Assembly: GCF_022698145.1 (NCBI RefSeq)
Contig: NZ_JALDAX010000006.1
Location: forward strand, 124,001-188,000
Source: Streptomyces spinosisporus
Lineage (GTDB): Bacteria > Actinomycetota > Actinomycetes > Streptomycetales > Streptomycetaceae
Reading direction: 5' to 3'
Length of the DNA stretch: 64,000 bases
The translations under genes were made by a program, and so were the position numbers. This document shows positions 50,724-58,833 of the stretch, one piece after another (position 1 is the first letter of the stretch; every line of letters starts with the position of its first letter). Below the pieces are notes generated by a model. That model was given only the letters and a program-made list of their open reading frames with translations. It did not search any database and was not told the DNA's origin.

Positions 50724-52202
50724 ATGACCGTTTCGAAGACGAACGATCGCGTCGGTGCCATCGAGACCCGAGGGATCGAGCCGGTCCCCGACAGCGAGCG
50801 TCGCGGGCACGCGGGCCAGATGTTCTGGACCTGGTTCGCCGCCAACATCAGCATCCTCGGGCTGCCGCTGGGCGCCACCCTGGTGGCCTTTCGCGGACTG
50901 TCCATCTGGCAGGCCGTGCTCGTCGCGGTGCTCGGCTCGTTCGGTTCGTTCGCCCTGGTGGGCGCCCTGAGCCTGGCGGGCAAGAAGGGCGGTGCCCCGG
51001 CGCTCACGCTCTCCCGCGCGGTGTTCGGTCAGCGGGGCAACGCGGGTCCGACGCTGATCTCCTGGCTGAGCCGGGTGGGCTGGGAGACCATCTCGACGAC
51101 CACCGCGGCCTACGCGCTGCTGGCGCTGCTCGACACGGCGTTCGGCATCCGCCAGAACACGGTGCTCACCCTCGTCTGCCTGCTGATCTTCATCGCCTGC
51201 ACGCTGCTGATCAGCGGTCTCGGCCACGCCACCATCATGTGGATCAACAAGTGGGCCACGGTCCTCTTCGGCGTGCTCAACCTGGTCGTCATGGGGTTCC
51301 TGATCAAGACCGTCGACTGGTCCAGGGTCCTCGACGCCCCGGCCGGACCGGCCGGCGCGGTGGTCGCCGGTGTGGGCTTCATCGCCTCCGGCACCGGCAT
51401 CGGCTGGGCCAACGCCGGTGCCGACTACGCCCGTTACCTGCCCCGCTCGATCCCGGGCCGCCGGCTCGTGGTGGCCTCGGCGTTCGGCGCGGGCATCCCG
51501 CTCATGCTGCTGATCTCGCTCGGCTCGCTGCTCTCGGCGGGCGACCGAAGCCTGGTCACGGCCTCCGACCCGGTCGCGGCGATCAACGCGATGCTGCCCT
51601 CCTGGATGGCGATCCCCTATCTGATCGCCGCCTTCGGCGGACTGCTGATGTCGAACCACCTGTCCACCTACTCCGCCGGGCTCACGATGATCACGCTCGG
51701 CCTGCGGGTGCCGCGCGCCTACGCCGTCGCTCTCGACGTCGTCCTGATGTTCCTGGGCGGCATCTACTTCATGCTCATCGCCGATGACTTCTACGGCCCC
51801 TTCTCCACGTTCCTCACGCTGCTGGCGGTGCCCATCTCCGCGTGGATCGGCGTGATCGCCGTGGACTCGCTGCGCGGCCGCACCTACGATCCCGACGCCC
51901 TGATGGACACCACCCGCACGAGCGCCTACTGGTACACCCGCGGCCTGCATCTGCCCGCGGTCCTCGGCTGGGTCCTCGCCATCGTCGCCGGGCTGCTCTT
52001 CACCAAGGCGTCGACCAGTGCGAGCGACGTCTGGTTCGCCGGTCCGCTGTCCGACACCTGGTTCGGGGTCAACGGCCTCGGCTGGGCCGTCGCGATGGCC
52101 GTCGGCGCCGCCGTGTACGCCCTGTGCAGCCGCCGTACGTCACCCGGTCCCGATGCCGGCGGCGCACCCGCCCCCGCCGACCTTCAGGGAGCCGAACGGT
52201 GA
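50724..52202 (+). CDS. NCS1-family purine/pyrimidine-type permease
   Basis: The 492-residue protein has about twelve membrane segments and the NCS1 landmarks near the N-terminus (MFWTWFAANISILGLPLGAT), then SRAVFGQRGNAGPTLISWLS and FIASGTGIGWANAGADYARY. NCS1 carriers take up nucleobases, nucleosides, hydantoin, allantoin or vitamins with sodium or protons. The ATG at 50724 follows AAGGAGG; one at 50706 is upstream of that site and unlikely. It overlaps the kinase gene by 4 bp. The substrate probably has a nucleobase-like part, which is joined to ribose if the operon acts as proposed. Confidence 0.9.
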   Translation: MTVSKTNDRVGAIETRGIEPVPDSERRGHAGQMFWTWFAANISILGLPLGATLVAFRGLSIWQAVLVAVLGSFGSFALVGALSLAGKKGGAPALTLSRAVFGQRGNAGPTLISWLSRVGWETISTTTAAYALLALLDTAFGIRQNTVLTLVCLLIFIACTLLISGLGHATIMWINKWATVLFGVLNLVVMGFLIKTVDWSRVLDAPAGPAGAVVAGVGFIASGTGIGWANAGADYARYLPRSIPGRRLVVASAFGAGIPLMLLISLGSLLSAGDRSLVTASDPVAAINAMLPSWMAIPYLIAAFGGLLMSNHLSTYSAGLTMITLGLRVPRAYAVALDVVLMFLGGIYFMLIADDFYGPFSTFLTLLAVPISAWIGVIAVDSLRGRTYDPDALMDTTRTSAYWYTRGLHLPAVLGWVLAIVAGLLFTKASTSASDVWFAGPLSDTWFGVNGLGWAVAMAVGAAVYALCSRRTSPGPDAGGAPAPADLQGAER

Positions 52203-53167
52203 GCGGCCGGGTCGTCCTCGCGGGCAACGTCATCGTGGACGTGGTGATCGAGGTTCCCCATCTGCCCGAACGGGGCGGCGACGTCATCGGCACGGGTACC
52301 GGGGCGACCCCGGGCGGCGGGTTCAACACGCTGGTCGCGGCCCGCCGCCTGGATGCCGAGGCCGTCTACGCCGGGCTGCACGGCACCGGACCGTACGGCG
52401 AACTCGTCCGCAAGGCGCTGGCCGAGGAACACATCGCGGCGCTTCTGCCCGCCCGCACGGACCGCGACTCCGGATTCACCGTGGCCCTGATCGACTCCGG
52501 CGGCGAACGCACCTTCGTCACCAGCTTCGGAGCCGAGGCCACCCTGGACGCGGCCGACACGTCCGCCATCACGGCAGACCTGCGCCCCGACGACCTCGTC
52601 CAACTCTCCGGCTACGGGCTGGTCCTGCCGGGCAACGGTCCCCTGCTGTCCCGCCTCGCCGCCACCTTGCCCTCCGGCGCCACCCTGTGCCTCGATCCGG
52701 GACCCCTCGTCGCCGACATTCCCGAGAGCCTCCTCTCCCCCGTCCTCGCCCGTACGGACTGGCTCAGCGTCAACGCCCGCGAGGCCCGCATCATGACCGG
52801 CCGTGACGACCTCCGCGACGCGGCGACCGCGCTCGGGCAGCGACTGGCCTCCGGGGCGGGTGTGCTCGTCAGGGCCGACAAGGACGGCTGCCTGCTGGCC
52901 ACCGCCGGTCAACTCCCCACCCACGTACCGGGATTCCCCGTCACCAGCGTCGACAGCAATGGTGCGGGTGATGCCCACACCGGTGCCTTCCTGGCTCTGC
53001 TCGGTCAGGGTCATGACCCCTTCACGGCCGCACATGCCGCCAACGCGGCCGCCGCCTACGCCGTCACCCAGCGCGGTCCGGCCACCGCCCCCAGCCGTAC
53101 GGAACTGGTCGAGTTCCTCGGCGACCATCCGCTGGCCGAAAAGATCGCCGGTCCCCGCACCCGCTGA
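52199..53167 (+). CDS. PfkB-family sugar or nucleoside kinase
   Basis: The 322-residue protein has the PfkB/ribokinase pattern: VVLAGNVIVDVVIEVPHLPE, the Gly-rich TPGGGFNTLVAARRL, and the second signature SNGAGDAHTGAFLALLG with catalytic base Asp258. Family members phosphorylate ribose, fructose, nucleosides, pseudouridine and similar. The usual DTTGAGD is DSNGAGD here. The GTG start overlaps the permease stop by 4 bp. It is the last gene of the operon and would trap the imported or released sugar by phosphorylation. Confidence 0.9.
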   Translation: MSGRVVLAGNVIVDVVIEVPHLPERGGDVIGTGTGATPGGGFNTLVAARRLDAEAVYAGLHGTGPYGELVRKALAEEHIAALLPARTDRDSGFTVALIDSGGERTFVTSFGAEATLDAADTSAITADLRPDDLVQLSGYGLVLPGNGPLLSRLAATLPSGATLCLDPGPLVADIPESLLSPVLARTDWLSVNAREARIMTGRDDLRDAATALGQRLASGAGVLVRADKDGCLLATAGQLPTHVPGFPVTSVDSNGAGDAHTGAFLALLGQGHDPFTAAHAANAAAAYAVTQRGPATAPSRTELVEFLGDHPLAEKIAGPRTR

Positions 53168-53390
53168 ACCGAGTGGGCGTCGGCGTCGGCCATACGTCAC
53201 CGGCTGTCCGACATCAATTCAATGTCCGTTACATGGACCCGACGTTCGCAAGGCCCGGGGTCGGTGAGAAGATCACGCCATGTGGGGGTGGACGTACTCG
53301 TTCGGCGCCGGACGCGCCGATGCGGCAGGCCGTTGACCGGCGTGCCGGATCAGCGGGTCGACCTGCCGCCCCCGCGAAAGGGGAAGAAGA

Positions 53391-53828
53391 GTGTCCGTGT
53401 TCCAGCGCATCCTCGTCGCCGTCGATCCCAGCCCCGCCCGCCACACCGCCGTACGACTGGTCGGTGAGCTCGCACAGCTGCACGGCGCCGAGGTCCGCGT
53501 CATACACGTCGCCGCGCAGGCCGCCTCCGTCGCCGCGATCGTCCCGCTCGAGGACGACGCCGAGGCGAAGGCCGTCCTCGACGAAGCCGTCGCCGCCCTG
53601 CGCGAGCAGGGAGTCACGGTGGAGGGCACCCTCGCCAAGGGGCTCACCACCCAGATCGCGGAGGCCATCTCCGAGACGGCCGCGGAGTTCGGCGCCGACC
53701 TCATCGTGCTGAGCCCGCACCACCGAAACGCCCTCGAGGCACTGTTCCAGCCGCGTGTCAGCGACGCCGTCGCCCATCACACCGGTGCCGCCGTGCTGCT
53801 CGCTCCGGAAGGCCCCGACCAGACCTGA
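53391..53828 (+). CDS. Universal stress protein, single UspA domain
   Basis: The 145-residue protein is a single Usp domain: FQRILVAVDPSPARHTAVRL, HGAEVRVIHVAAQAA, and the end IVLSPHHRNALEALFQPRVS followed by DAVAHHTGAAVLLAP. The usual ATP-binding loop G-x2-G-x9-G-S/T is replaced by SPHHRNALEALF..RVS, so it may not bind ATP. It may help stress survival, as other members do. The GTG at 53391 follows a purine-rich stretch (GGGGAAGAAGA); a GTG six bases later is also possible. Confidence 0.85.
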   Translation: MSVFQRILVAVDPSPARHTAVRLVGELAQLHGAEVRVIHVAAQAASVAAIVPLEDDAEAKAVLDEAVAALREQGVTVEGTLAKGLTTQIAEAISETAAEFGADLIVLSPHHRNALEALFQPRVSDAVAHHTGAAVLLAPEGPDQT

Positions 53829-54064
53829 CCACGCCGTACGCGTCCCGGCTGTAAGGGGCCGGGCGTGGCCGGATGGTGGTGGTGACGTTGCGTACGGGCA
53901 GGCCGACACGCGGGGGGACAGTGAGGCCGTGCCTTCGAGTGAAGGTAGTGTGTTCGAGTCTTGAACGGCCCTTCGTACGGCCCGTGTTGGGCTTCGCGTC
54001 GGGTTCCGGAAGGGGCACGTCAGCTGTCCGAGCCGCCCGCACGCGACGTTTGAAAGTGGAGTTG

Positions 54065-55123
54065 ATGAACGTGTCGACCGGCGGCAGACCGCCGCGGAGT
54101 CGGGCCGTCTTAGCAGCGCTCGTCTGCGGGATCGCCCTGTTACCCGGCCCCAGTTACGCCGCACCGAACGAACCCGACCCGCAGGACGACAGGACCGTCG
54201 AGGAGATCCGCGCCGAGCTGGACGGCCTCTACCGGCAGGCGGAGGTGGCCACCGAGGCGTACAACGCCGCGAACGAGAAGGCCACCGAGCAGGAAAAGCG
54301 GTTGGCGTCCCTCCGCAAGGACCTGAAGCGCGCCGAGAACCGCGTCAGCGATCTGCACGACCTCGCGGGTGCCGCCGCCCGGACGCAGTACCGCGGGGGT
54401 GATCTCGCCTCCACCGGCATCCAGTTGCTGCTCGGCGACCACCCCGACGACGCCCTGGACGAGGCCTCGCAGGCCCGCCAGGCGCTGCGGAACCTGGTCA
54501 GCGTCTCGGACCTCCAGAAGAGTGCCCGCGCGGAGGTGAGCCGGCAGACCGACGCCGCCGCGAAGAAGCTGCGCGAGCTGAACAAGAGCCGCACGGACAA
54601 GGCCGCGGCGAAGCAGAAGATCGAGGCGAGGATCACCCGGGCCGAGCAGATCGAGGCCGGGCTGCAGAAGGAACAGGCCCGCAGACTGGCCCAGTTGGAG
54701 AAGGACGACACGGAGCGGGCCAAGTCCAGATGGACGGGCTCCGATGCGGGCGGCGGCAGGACCAAGGCCACCGGAGCGGCCGCGAAGGCCGTCGACTTCG
54801 CCATGGCGCAGAGAGGCAAGCCGTACGTGTGGGGCGCCGTGGGCCCCTCGTCGTACGACTGCTCGGGCCTGACCTCCACGGCGTGGGCAGCGGCCGGGCA
54901 CCCCATTCCCCGTACCTCGCAGGCACAGTGGCACGGACTGCACCGGGTCGCTCTCGCCTCCGCGCGCCCCGGTGACCTGATCATCTACTTCAGCGACGCC
55001 ACGCATGTGGGCATGTACATCGGGGGCGGGCAGATCGTCCACGCCCCGCGGCCGGGACGGACGGTCACCATCGCGCCGGCCGCCTCCATGCCGATCCTCG
55101 GCGTCGTACGACCCGGAGCCTGA
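54065..55123 (+). CDS. Secreted NlpC/P60 cell-wall endopeptidase with coiled-coil
   Basis: The 352-residue protein has a signal peptide (about 1-35), a long coiled-coil (about 50-225; VEEIRAELDGLYRQAEVATE, EQEKRLASLRKDLKRAENRV) and a C-terminal NlpC/P60 domain. Its catalytic residues are Cys266 (SSYDCSGLTS), His314 (DATHVGMYIG) and His326 (QIVHAPRPG). It should cut peptide stems in peptidoglycan, like RipA/Rpf-associated hydrolases. The ATG at 54065 has GGAG just ahead. The next gene begins four bases after its stop, so the two are co-transcribed. Confidence 0.9.
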   Translation: MNVSTGGRPPRSRAVLAALVCGIALLPGPSYAAPNEPDPQDDRTVEEIRAELDGLYRQAEVATEAYNAANEKATEQEKRLASLRKDLKRAENRVSDLHDLAGAAARTQYRGGDLASTGIQLLLGDHPDDALDEASQARQALRNLVSVSDLQKSARAEVSRQTDAAAKKLRELNKSRTDKAAAKQKIEARITRAEQIEAGLQKEQARRLAQLEKDDTERAKSRWTGSDAGGGRTKATGAAAKAVDFAMAQRGKPYVWGAVGPSSYDCSGLTSTAWAAAGHPIPRTSQAQWHGLHRVALASARPGDLIIYFSDATHVGMYIGGGQIVHAPRPGRTVTIAPAASMPILGVVRPGA

Positions 55124-55127
55124 GCGG

Positions 55128-56042
55128 ATGAGCAGCGAACTGACCCCTCGCGACAAGGGGAATCTGCCGGCGCTCGGCGCACCTCCGCTGATCCGCCTCG
55201 ACGCCTATGTGGCCGAGGACGGCTCCACCGTGGTCAACGGTCATCTGCTGGAGATGGGCGGCATGCGGCAGCCGAACGAGGCGATCCTGGATGCCATCGC
55301 CATGTTCGCCCGCACCCTGGGAGCCCCGGTCGCGGCCACCGTCATCGACCGCTCCGTCATGCAGGTGGCACGCCTGCGGGTGCACCCCGACGGGTCCAGC
55401 CGCACCATCGCCGACGACGAGGACCTGCCGCCCGGGCGCGAGCGCACCGCCGCGGAGGAGGCGGCCTTCCCACCGCTGGCCCGCGTGGAGCGCATCATCC
55501 AGCACGCCCAGCGCGAGGAGCTGCACGCCGCCTTCGTCCTCGCCAGCGCGCTGCGGGAGCACCTCACGCTGCGCAGGGGCGCGGAGGACGAACTCTCCCT
55601 GGAGGCACGGGCGATCGAGGCGTATCTGGCGTATCTGCGCGGCGACTACATGCTCTCCACCGTCCTCGCGCTGACCGTCGCCCGTATCCGCTGCCGTACC
55701 GACCTCAACCGTGCGGCACCGGAGGTGGCCCGCGCCACCGCGGCCTGGCAGCGGCTGCTCGACGAGCGCCAAGTGACCACCCGGGGCCAGGAGTTGCAGC
55801 ACATGTGGGAGCGGCTGGCCGCGGAGGGCCTGCTGCTGGAACCGTCCCACCAGGCCATGGCCCAGGCCGTCCGCAGCCGCCTCGAACGGCACGGCCAGGC
55901 CGTTGCGGGCCTGGCCGCACCGCCTGCCGTGACCGCGGGCGAGGGCCCCGTCGCCCCCGAGGACAAGCCCCTCAAGCCCACCCGACGCGGCCTGCGGCGC
56001 TTCACCCGGCGGCCCGGACGGTCCGCCGGGTCGGCGCCCTGA
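55128..56042 (+). CDS. Conserved-type protein of unknown function, partner of the NlpC/P60 gene
   Basis: The 304-residue protein begins MSSELTPRDKGNLPALGAPP and has an alpha/beta N-terminal part (IRLDAYVAEDGSTVVNGHLL, AVAATVIDRSVM). A helical middle follows (VERIIQHAQREELHAAFVLA, IEAYLAYLRGDYMLSTVLAL) and an Arg-rich tail. No signal peptide or membrane segment is seen. I do not recognise the family. The start is four bases after the stop of the NlpC/P60 gene, so it may be a cytoplasmic regulator linked to wall remodelling; this is a guess from position. Confidence 0.7.
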   Translation: MSSELTPRDKGNLPALGAPPLIRLDAYVAEDGSTVVNGHLLEMGGMRQPNEAILDAIAMFARTLGAPVAATVIDRSVMQVARLRVHPDGSSRTIADDEDLPPGRERTAAEEAAFPPLARVERIIQHAQREELHAAFVLASALREHLTLRRGAEDELSLEARAIEAYLAYLRGDYMLSTVLALTVARIRCRTDLNRAAPEVARATAAWQRLLDERQVTTRGQELQHMWERLAAEGLLLEPSHQAMAQAVRSRLERHGQAVAGLAAPPAVTAGEGPVAPEDKPLKPTRRGLRRFTRRPGRSAGSAP

Positions 56043-56111
56043 GCGATGAGTTTCGTCGTGGTGGCCGGTCTCAACTGCGAAGCGTGACCATCGACAGCTG
56101 AGGAGATCACC

Positions 56112-56690
56112 ATGACCGCCACTTATACGTTCGACGTCTTCTGCAGCCTCGACGGCTTCGGTGCCGCGGGCGGCGACTGGACCGGCTACTGGGGCAAGCA
56201 GGGCCCCGAGCTCCTCGACCACCGCCTCGCCCTCTACGGCGAGGAGCAGCGGATGGTCTTCGGGGCCACCACATACCGGGAGTTCGTGCAGATGCTGGCG
56301 TCGAGCACCGAGGAGTCCGAGGTGCGTGACCCCTGGGTCACGAAGATGAGGAACATGCCGGCGACGGTGGTGTCGAGCACCCTCAAAGAGGCCCTCGACT
56401 GGCCGGACGCGACCGTCGTGAGCGGGGACGCCGTCGAGGTCGTCGGCCGGCTCAAGGAGGAGTCCGAAGTACCGCTGCGCTCGCACGGGAGCCTGTCGCT
56501 GAACCGGGCGCTGATGGCCGCAGGGCTCGTCGACCGCGTGCAGGTGACGCTCTTCCCCGTGATCACCGGCCGGACCGGCTTCGCCCCGATCTTCCAGGGC
56601 GCGGCCGACTTCGACCTGGAACTGATCGAGCAGCGGACCCTCGACGGGCACATCCAGGAACTGGTGTACCGGCCGACGCTGCACGGCTGA
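56112..56690 (+). CDS. Dihydrofolate reductase family (RibD C-terminal-like) protein
   Basis: The 192-residue protein is a second member of the DHFR-like family: MTATYTFDVFCSLDGFGAAG, MVFGATTYREFVQML, the middle PATVVSSTLKEALDWPDATV, SHGSLSLNRALMAAGLVDRV, and the end ELVYRPTLHG. It differs strongly from the protein at 945-1511 and has its own clear ribosome site (GAGGAG before ATG 56112). Substrate and role are unknown; an NAD(P)H-dependent reductase is likely. Confidence 0.82.
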   Translation: MTATYTFDVFCSLDGFGAAGGDWTGYWGKQGPELLDHRLALYGEEQRMVFGATTYREFVQMLASSTEESEVRDPWVTKMRNMPATVVSSTLKEALDWPDATVVSGDAVEVVGRLKEESEVPLRSHGSLSLNRALMAAGLVDRVQVTLFPVITGRTGFAPIFQGAADFDLELIEQRTLDGHIQELVYRPTLHG

Positions 56691-56932
56691 GCCCCTCCCG
56701 GCCTCCCGCGATGAGGCGTACCGTCGAAGACATCGCTACTGCTCGACAAGGTGCGGCGGGGTCACCGCCGTCGGCGTAAGGAACGAGGCTCCCCTCTCCT
56801 CTTCCTTGCGCACGGTCCTCCCTACGTCGGCGATGCGGGAGTACCCGCCGGCGACGCGACCGGAGGCCCGGGGCTGGAGCCGTCGCGGTCCACGCAGCGG
56901 TTCCAGCCTTACCCCGGCCGGCCGTGCCGGCG

Positions 56933-57244
56933 TCAACTCGCCTGCGTGGCGCCCACGGTGGCGCGTCGGGCGCGCTCGTGCTGTGCGCGGGCCGCTTCCA
57001 GCAGTCGCTGCCAGGAGGTGACGGTCGGCCGTCGGCGCAGCAGGGCCCGGCGCTCGCGCTCGGTCATGCCGCCCCATACTCCGTACTCGATGCGCTGATC
57101 GAGGGCATAGGCGAGGCACTCGGTCCTGACGTCGCAGCCGCCGCACAGTGCTTTGGCCCGGTTCTGCGCGGTTCCCTTGACGAACAGTTCGTCGGGGTCG
57201 GCTGTACGGCACAGCCCTTGTTCGCCCCAGTTGGTGTCCATCAT
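56933..57244 (-). CDS. WhiB-family iron-sulfur regulator, WblA-like
   Basis: The 103-residue protein has the four cysteines for a [4Fe-4S] cluster (C12, C34, C37 and C43 in GLCRTADPD and KALCGGCDVRTECLAYAL), the GVWGGM turn at residues 55-60, and a basic C-terminal helix (RERRALLRRRPTVTSWQRLL). The C-terminal part resembles WblA/WhiB4 from memory and lacks the AT-hook of WhiB7-type proteins. Such proteins bind the main sigma factor and respond to oxygen, NO or redox state; in Streptomyces they affect sporulation and antibiotic production. The start is one of two ATG codons at 57244 and 57241. Confidence 0.9.
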   Translation of the reverse strand: MMDTNWGEQGLCRTADPDELFVKGTAQNRAKALCGGCDVRTECLAYALDQRIEYGVWGGMTERERRALLRRRPTVTSWQRLLEAARAQHERARRATVGATQAS

Positions 57245-57431
57245 CCGGTGATGCCGTCCTCTCCCCTGGCCTGCGTGTGGCGTGTGTCTGATGAGTTGCC
57301 TTGTGCGAGGGCAACGGGCATATGTGACCACGCCGTTCGAGGAATCGTTCCTTCGTCGGCCATACGCGTCACACCTTCGAGTGATCGGTGATTGCCCTCC
57401 AAGCGCTGCGGCGCTAAGGGGAGTTCATCCC

Positions 57432-57602
57432 TCAGCGCCTGCGGGAGGGCCATCCGCTTCCGATCCCGGCCATGTGCAGGGCCAGCGCGGTGAGGCCGAG
57501 CAGCATCACATTGGTCGAGCTGAAGGTGTCGTTGGTGGAGATGTCCGCCGCGTTGATCAGGAACGCGATGAAGAACAGGACCGCCGAGAGAATCGCGAGC
57601 AT
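57432..57602 (-). CDS. Small membrane protein (56 residues)
   Basis: The frame starts at ATG 57602 and stops at 57432. It encodes two hydrophobic segments (MLAILSAVLFFIAFLINAAD and VMLLGLTALALHMAGIGSGW) joined by a short polar loop, with a basic end. Third positions are G/C-rich as in neighbouring genes. The pattern is that of short Streptomyces membrane proteins of unknown function. It lies between the WhiB gene and a truncated gene, in the same direction, and has only a weak ribosome site (GGACGG). Confidence 0.6.
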   Translation of the reverse strand: MLAILSAVLFFIAFLINAADISTNDTFSSTNVMLLGLTALALHMAGIGSGWPSRRR

Positions 57603-57685
57603 GATGTCCGTCCGTCCGGTGAGTTGCCAGAGCTGTGTGCACTCCGGATGCCCGCGACCGGACGGAACACACTGAGTACGATGGC

Positions 57686-57721
57686 GGCCCTGCCGGGGCC
57701 AACTCCCGCTCCGGCAGGGCC
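57686..57721. terminator. Hairpin after the truncated repeat-protein gene
   Basis: Perfect 11-bp arms (GGCCCTGCCGG / CCGGCAGGGCC) with a 14-nt loop lie 10 bp beyond the minus-strand stop at 57731. Confidence 0.7.
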
Positions 57722-57730
57722 GTGAGGGGA

Positions 57731-58432
57731 TCAGGCGTAGTAGTGGATCGTGCCGCGCAGAGCGGGCCCGCCGCCCTCGCAGTGCTGCACGAAGGTGGCG
57801 GCGAACGCCTTGATGGCACCGTCGTCACCGCGGGCGAGCCTGGTCACCGTGAGCTCGCCGGTGACGGTGTTGCAGCCGCGTCCGTTGCCGAACACGTCCA
57901 GTCCTGCGACCGAGGCACCATGGCTGCGCTCCGCCTGGTAGGTGTGTCCGGCCTCGAACTGCTCGCCGTCGGGCGGGGTCAGCAGCGCGGTCCAGTACTC
58001 CCGCTTGCCGGAGACGTTGTACTGGACGCCGTCGCCGTAGGACGTGAGCGAGAAGGTGCTGGTGGCGCCCTGGTGCGTCTGGGTGGCGCCCTGGCCTATG
58101 TAGTCGCCGGAGTCGCTCGTGTACGCGTAGGAGAGCGGGTAGGCGTGGTACTTGATGACGCCCTTGAGGGCGGGAGCGTCGGCGCTCTCGCAGTGCTGGG
58201 TGTAGGTGGCGTCCAGGACGGTGATCGCCCCGGACGTGTCGGTCTCGATCTGGTTGACGGAGAACTGTCCGTAGACCTCGTTGCAGCCGCGGCCGTCTCC
58301 GGAGACGTCGAGTCCGGGTGACCGCCCGGTGCGGAACGCGGCGCGCTCCGCGTTGCGGTAGACGCCGGGCCGGAGTTGCTCACCGCTGGGCGCCGCGAGG
58401 TCGACGTCCCACCACTCGTCGGCGGTGCTCAC
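57731..58432 (-). pseudogene. 5'-truncated gene for a two-repeat secreted-type protein
   Basis: The frame from GTG 58432 encodes 233 residues with two similar halves, each ending in GRGCN...QHCE...LRG (LDVSGDGRGCNEVYGQFSVN; LDVFGNGRGCNTVTGELTVT). The family normally begins with a signal peptide and an earlier part of repeat 1. Here the same frame stays open for another 20-odd codons upstream (GGHRWTVGGDAGYVRFRV, matching the start of repeat 2) but meets a TGA near 58500 without a start codon or signal peptide. The gene has therefore lost its 5' end at the junction with the TetR fragment. It could still be translated from the weak GTG, but not exported. Confidence 0.7.
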
Positions 58433-58491
58433 CCTGAACCGTACGTACCCCGCGTCGCCTCCGACGGTCCACCGGTGGCCGCCGATGCCGC

Positions 58492-58797
58492 CCCGACCTC
58501 ATCCGGCTGGCCACCTGGGCGCGACTGGAGCGGCGCCCGGCCGGGCATCTGGTCGACGACCCCCACCGCCTCGACGACGGCAAACTTCAGGCCATCGCCG
58601 AGGCACAGGCCGCGGGTCTGGTGCGCCAGGGAGACCCGTTCGACGTGATGGCTCTGGTGATCGCCATGTCCATGGCCTGGTCCCCGGTCAGCAATGTCTA
58701 CGCCGCGACCGCACAGGAGCCGGCCGAGGTGCACGAGCAGCGTCGGGCCCTGCTGCGCGAGAGCGTCCGGCGTGCCGTGTCGGCGGAGCAGCCGTAG
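58492..58797 (+). pseudogene. 3' fragment of a TetR-family regulator gene
   Basis: The frame from 58492 to the TAG at 58795-58797 encodes PDLIRLATWARLERRPAGHL, then LQAIAEAQAAGLVRQGDPFD, VMALVIAMSMAWSPVSNVYA and an Arg-rich end, the C-terminal ligand domain of a TetR-family regulator. The DNA-binding domain and the start codon are missing; upstream of 58490 the DNA belongs to the oppositely oriented truncated gene. Codon bias is fully coding-like, so the loss looks recent. Confidence 0.78.
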
Positions 58798-58833
58798 ACG
58801 AAGCGACGGGCCGACATCGACTGCGGCCCGGGC

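Noticed and set aside
53282..53338. An 18-codon frame (MWGWTYSFGAGRADAAGR) before the universal stress protein gene
   Set aside because: It has no ribosome site and no sign of conservation that I can see; it may be chance.
53829..54064. A possible c-di-AMP (ydaO-type) riboswitch before the NlpC/P60 gene
   Set aside because: Such riboswitches often precede wall hydrolase genes in actinomycetes, but I could not recognise the conserved core in this 236-bp leader. A covariance-model search would decide.
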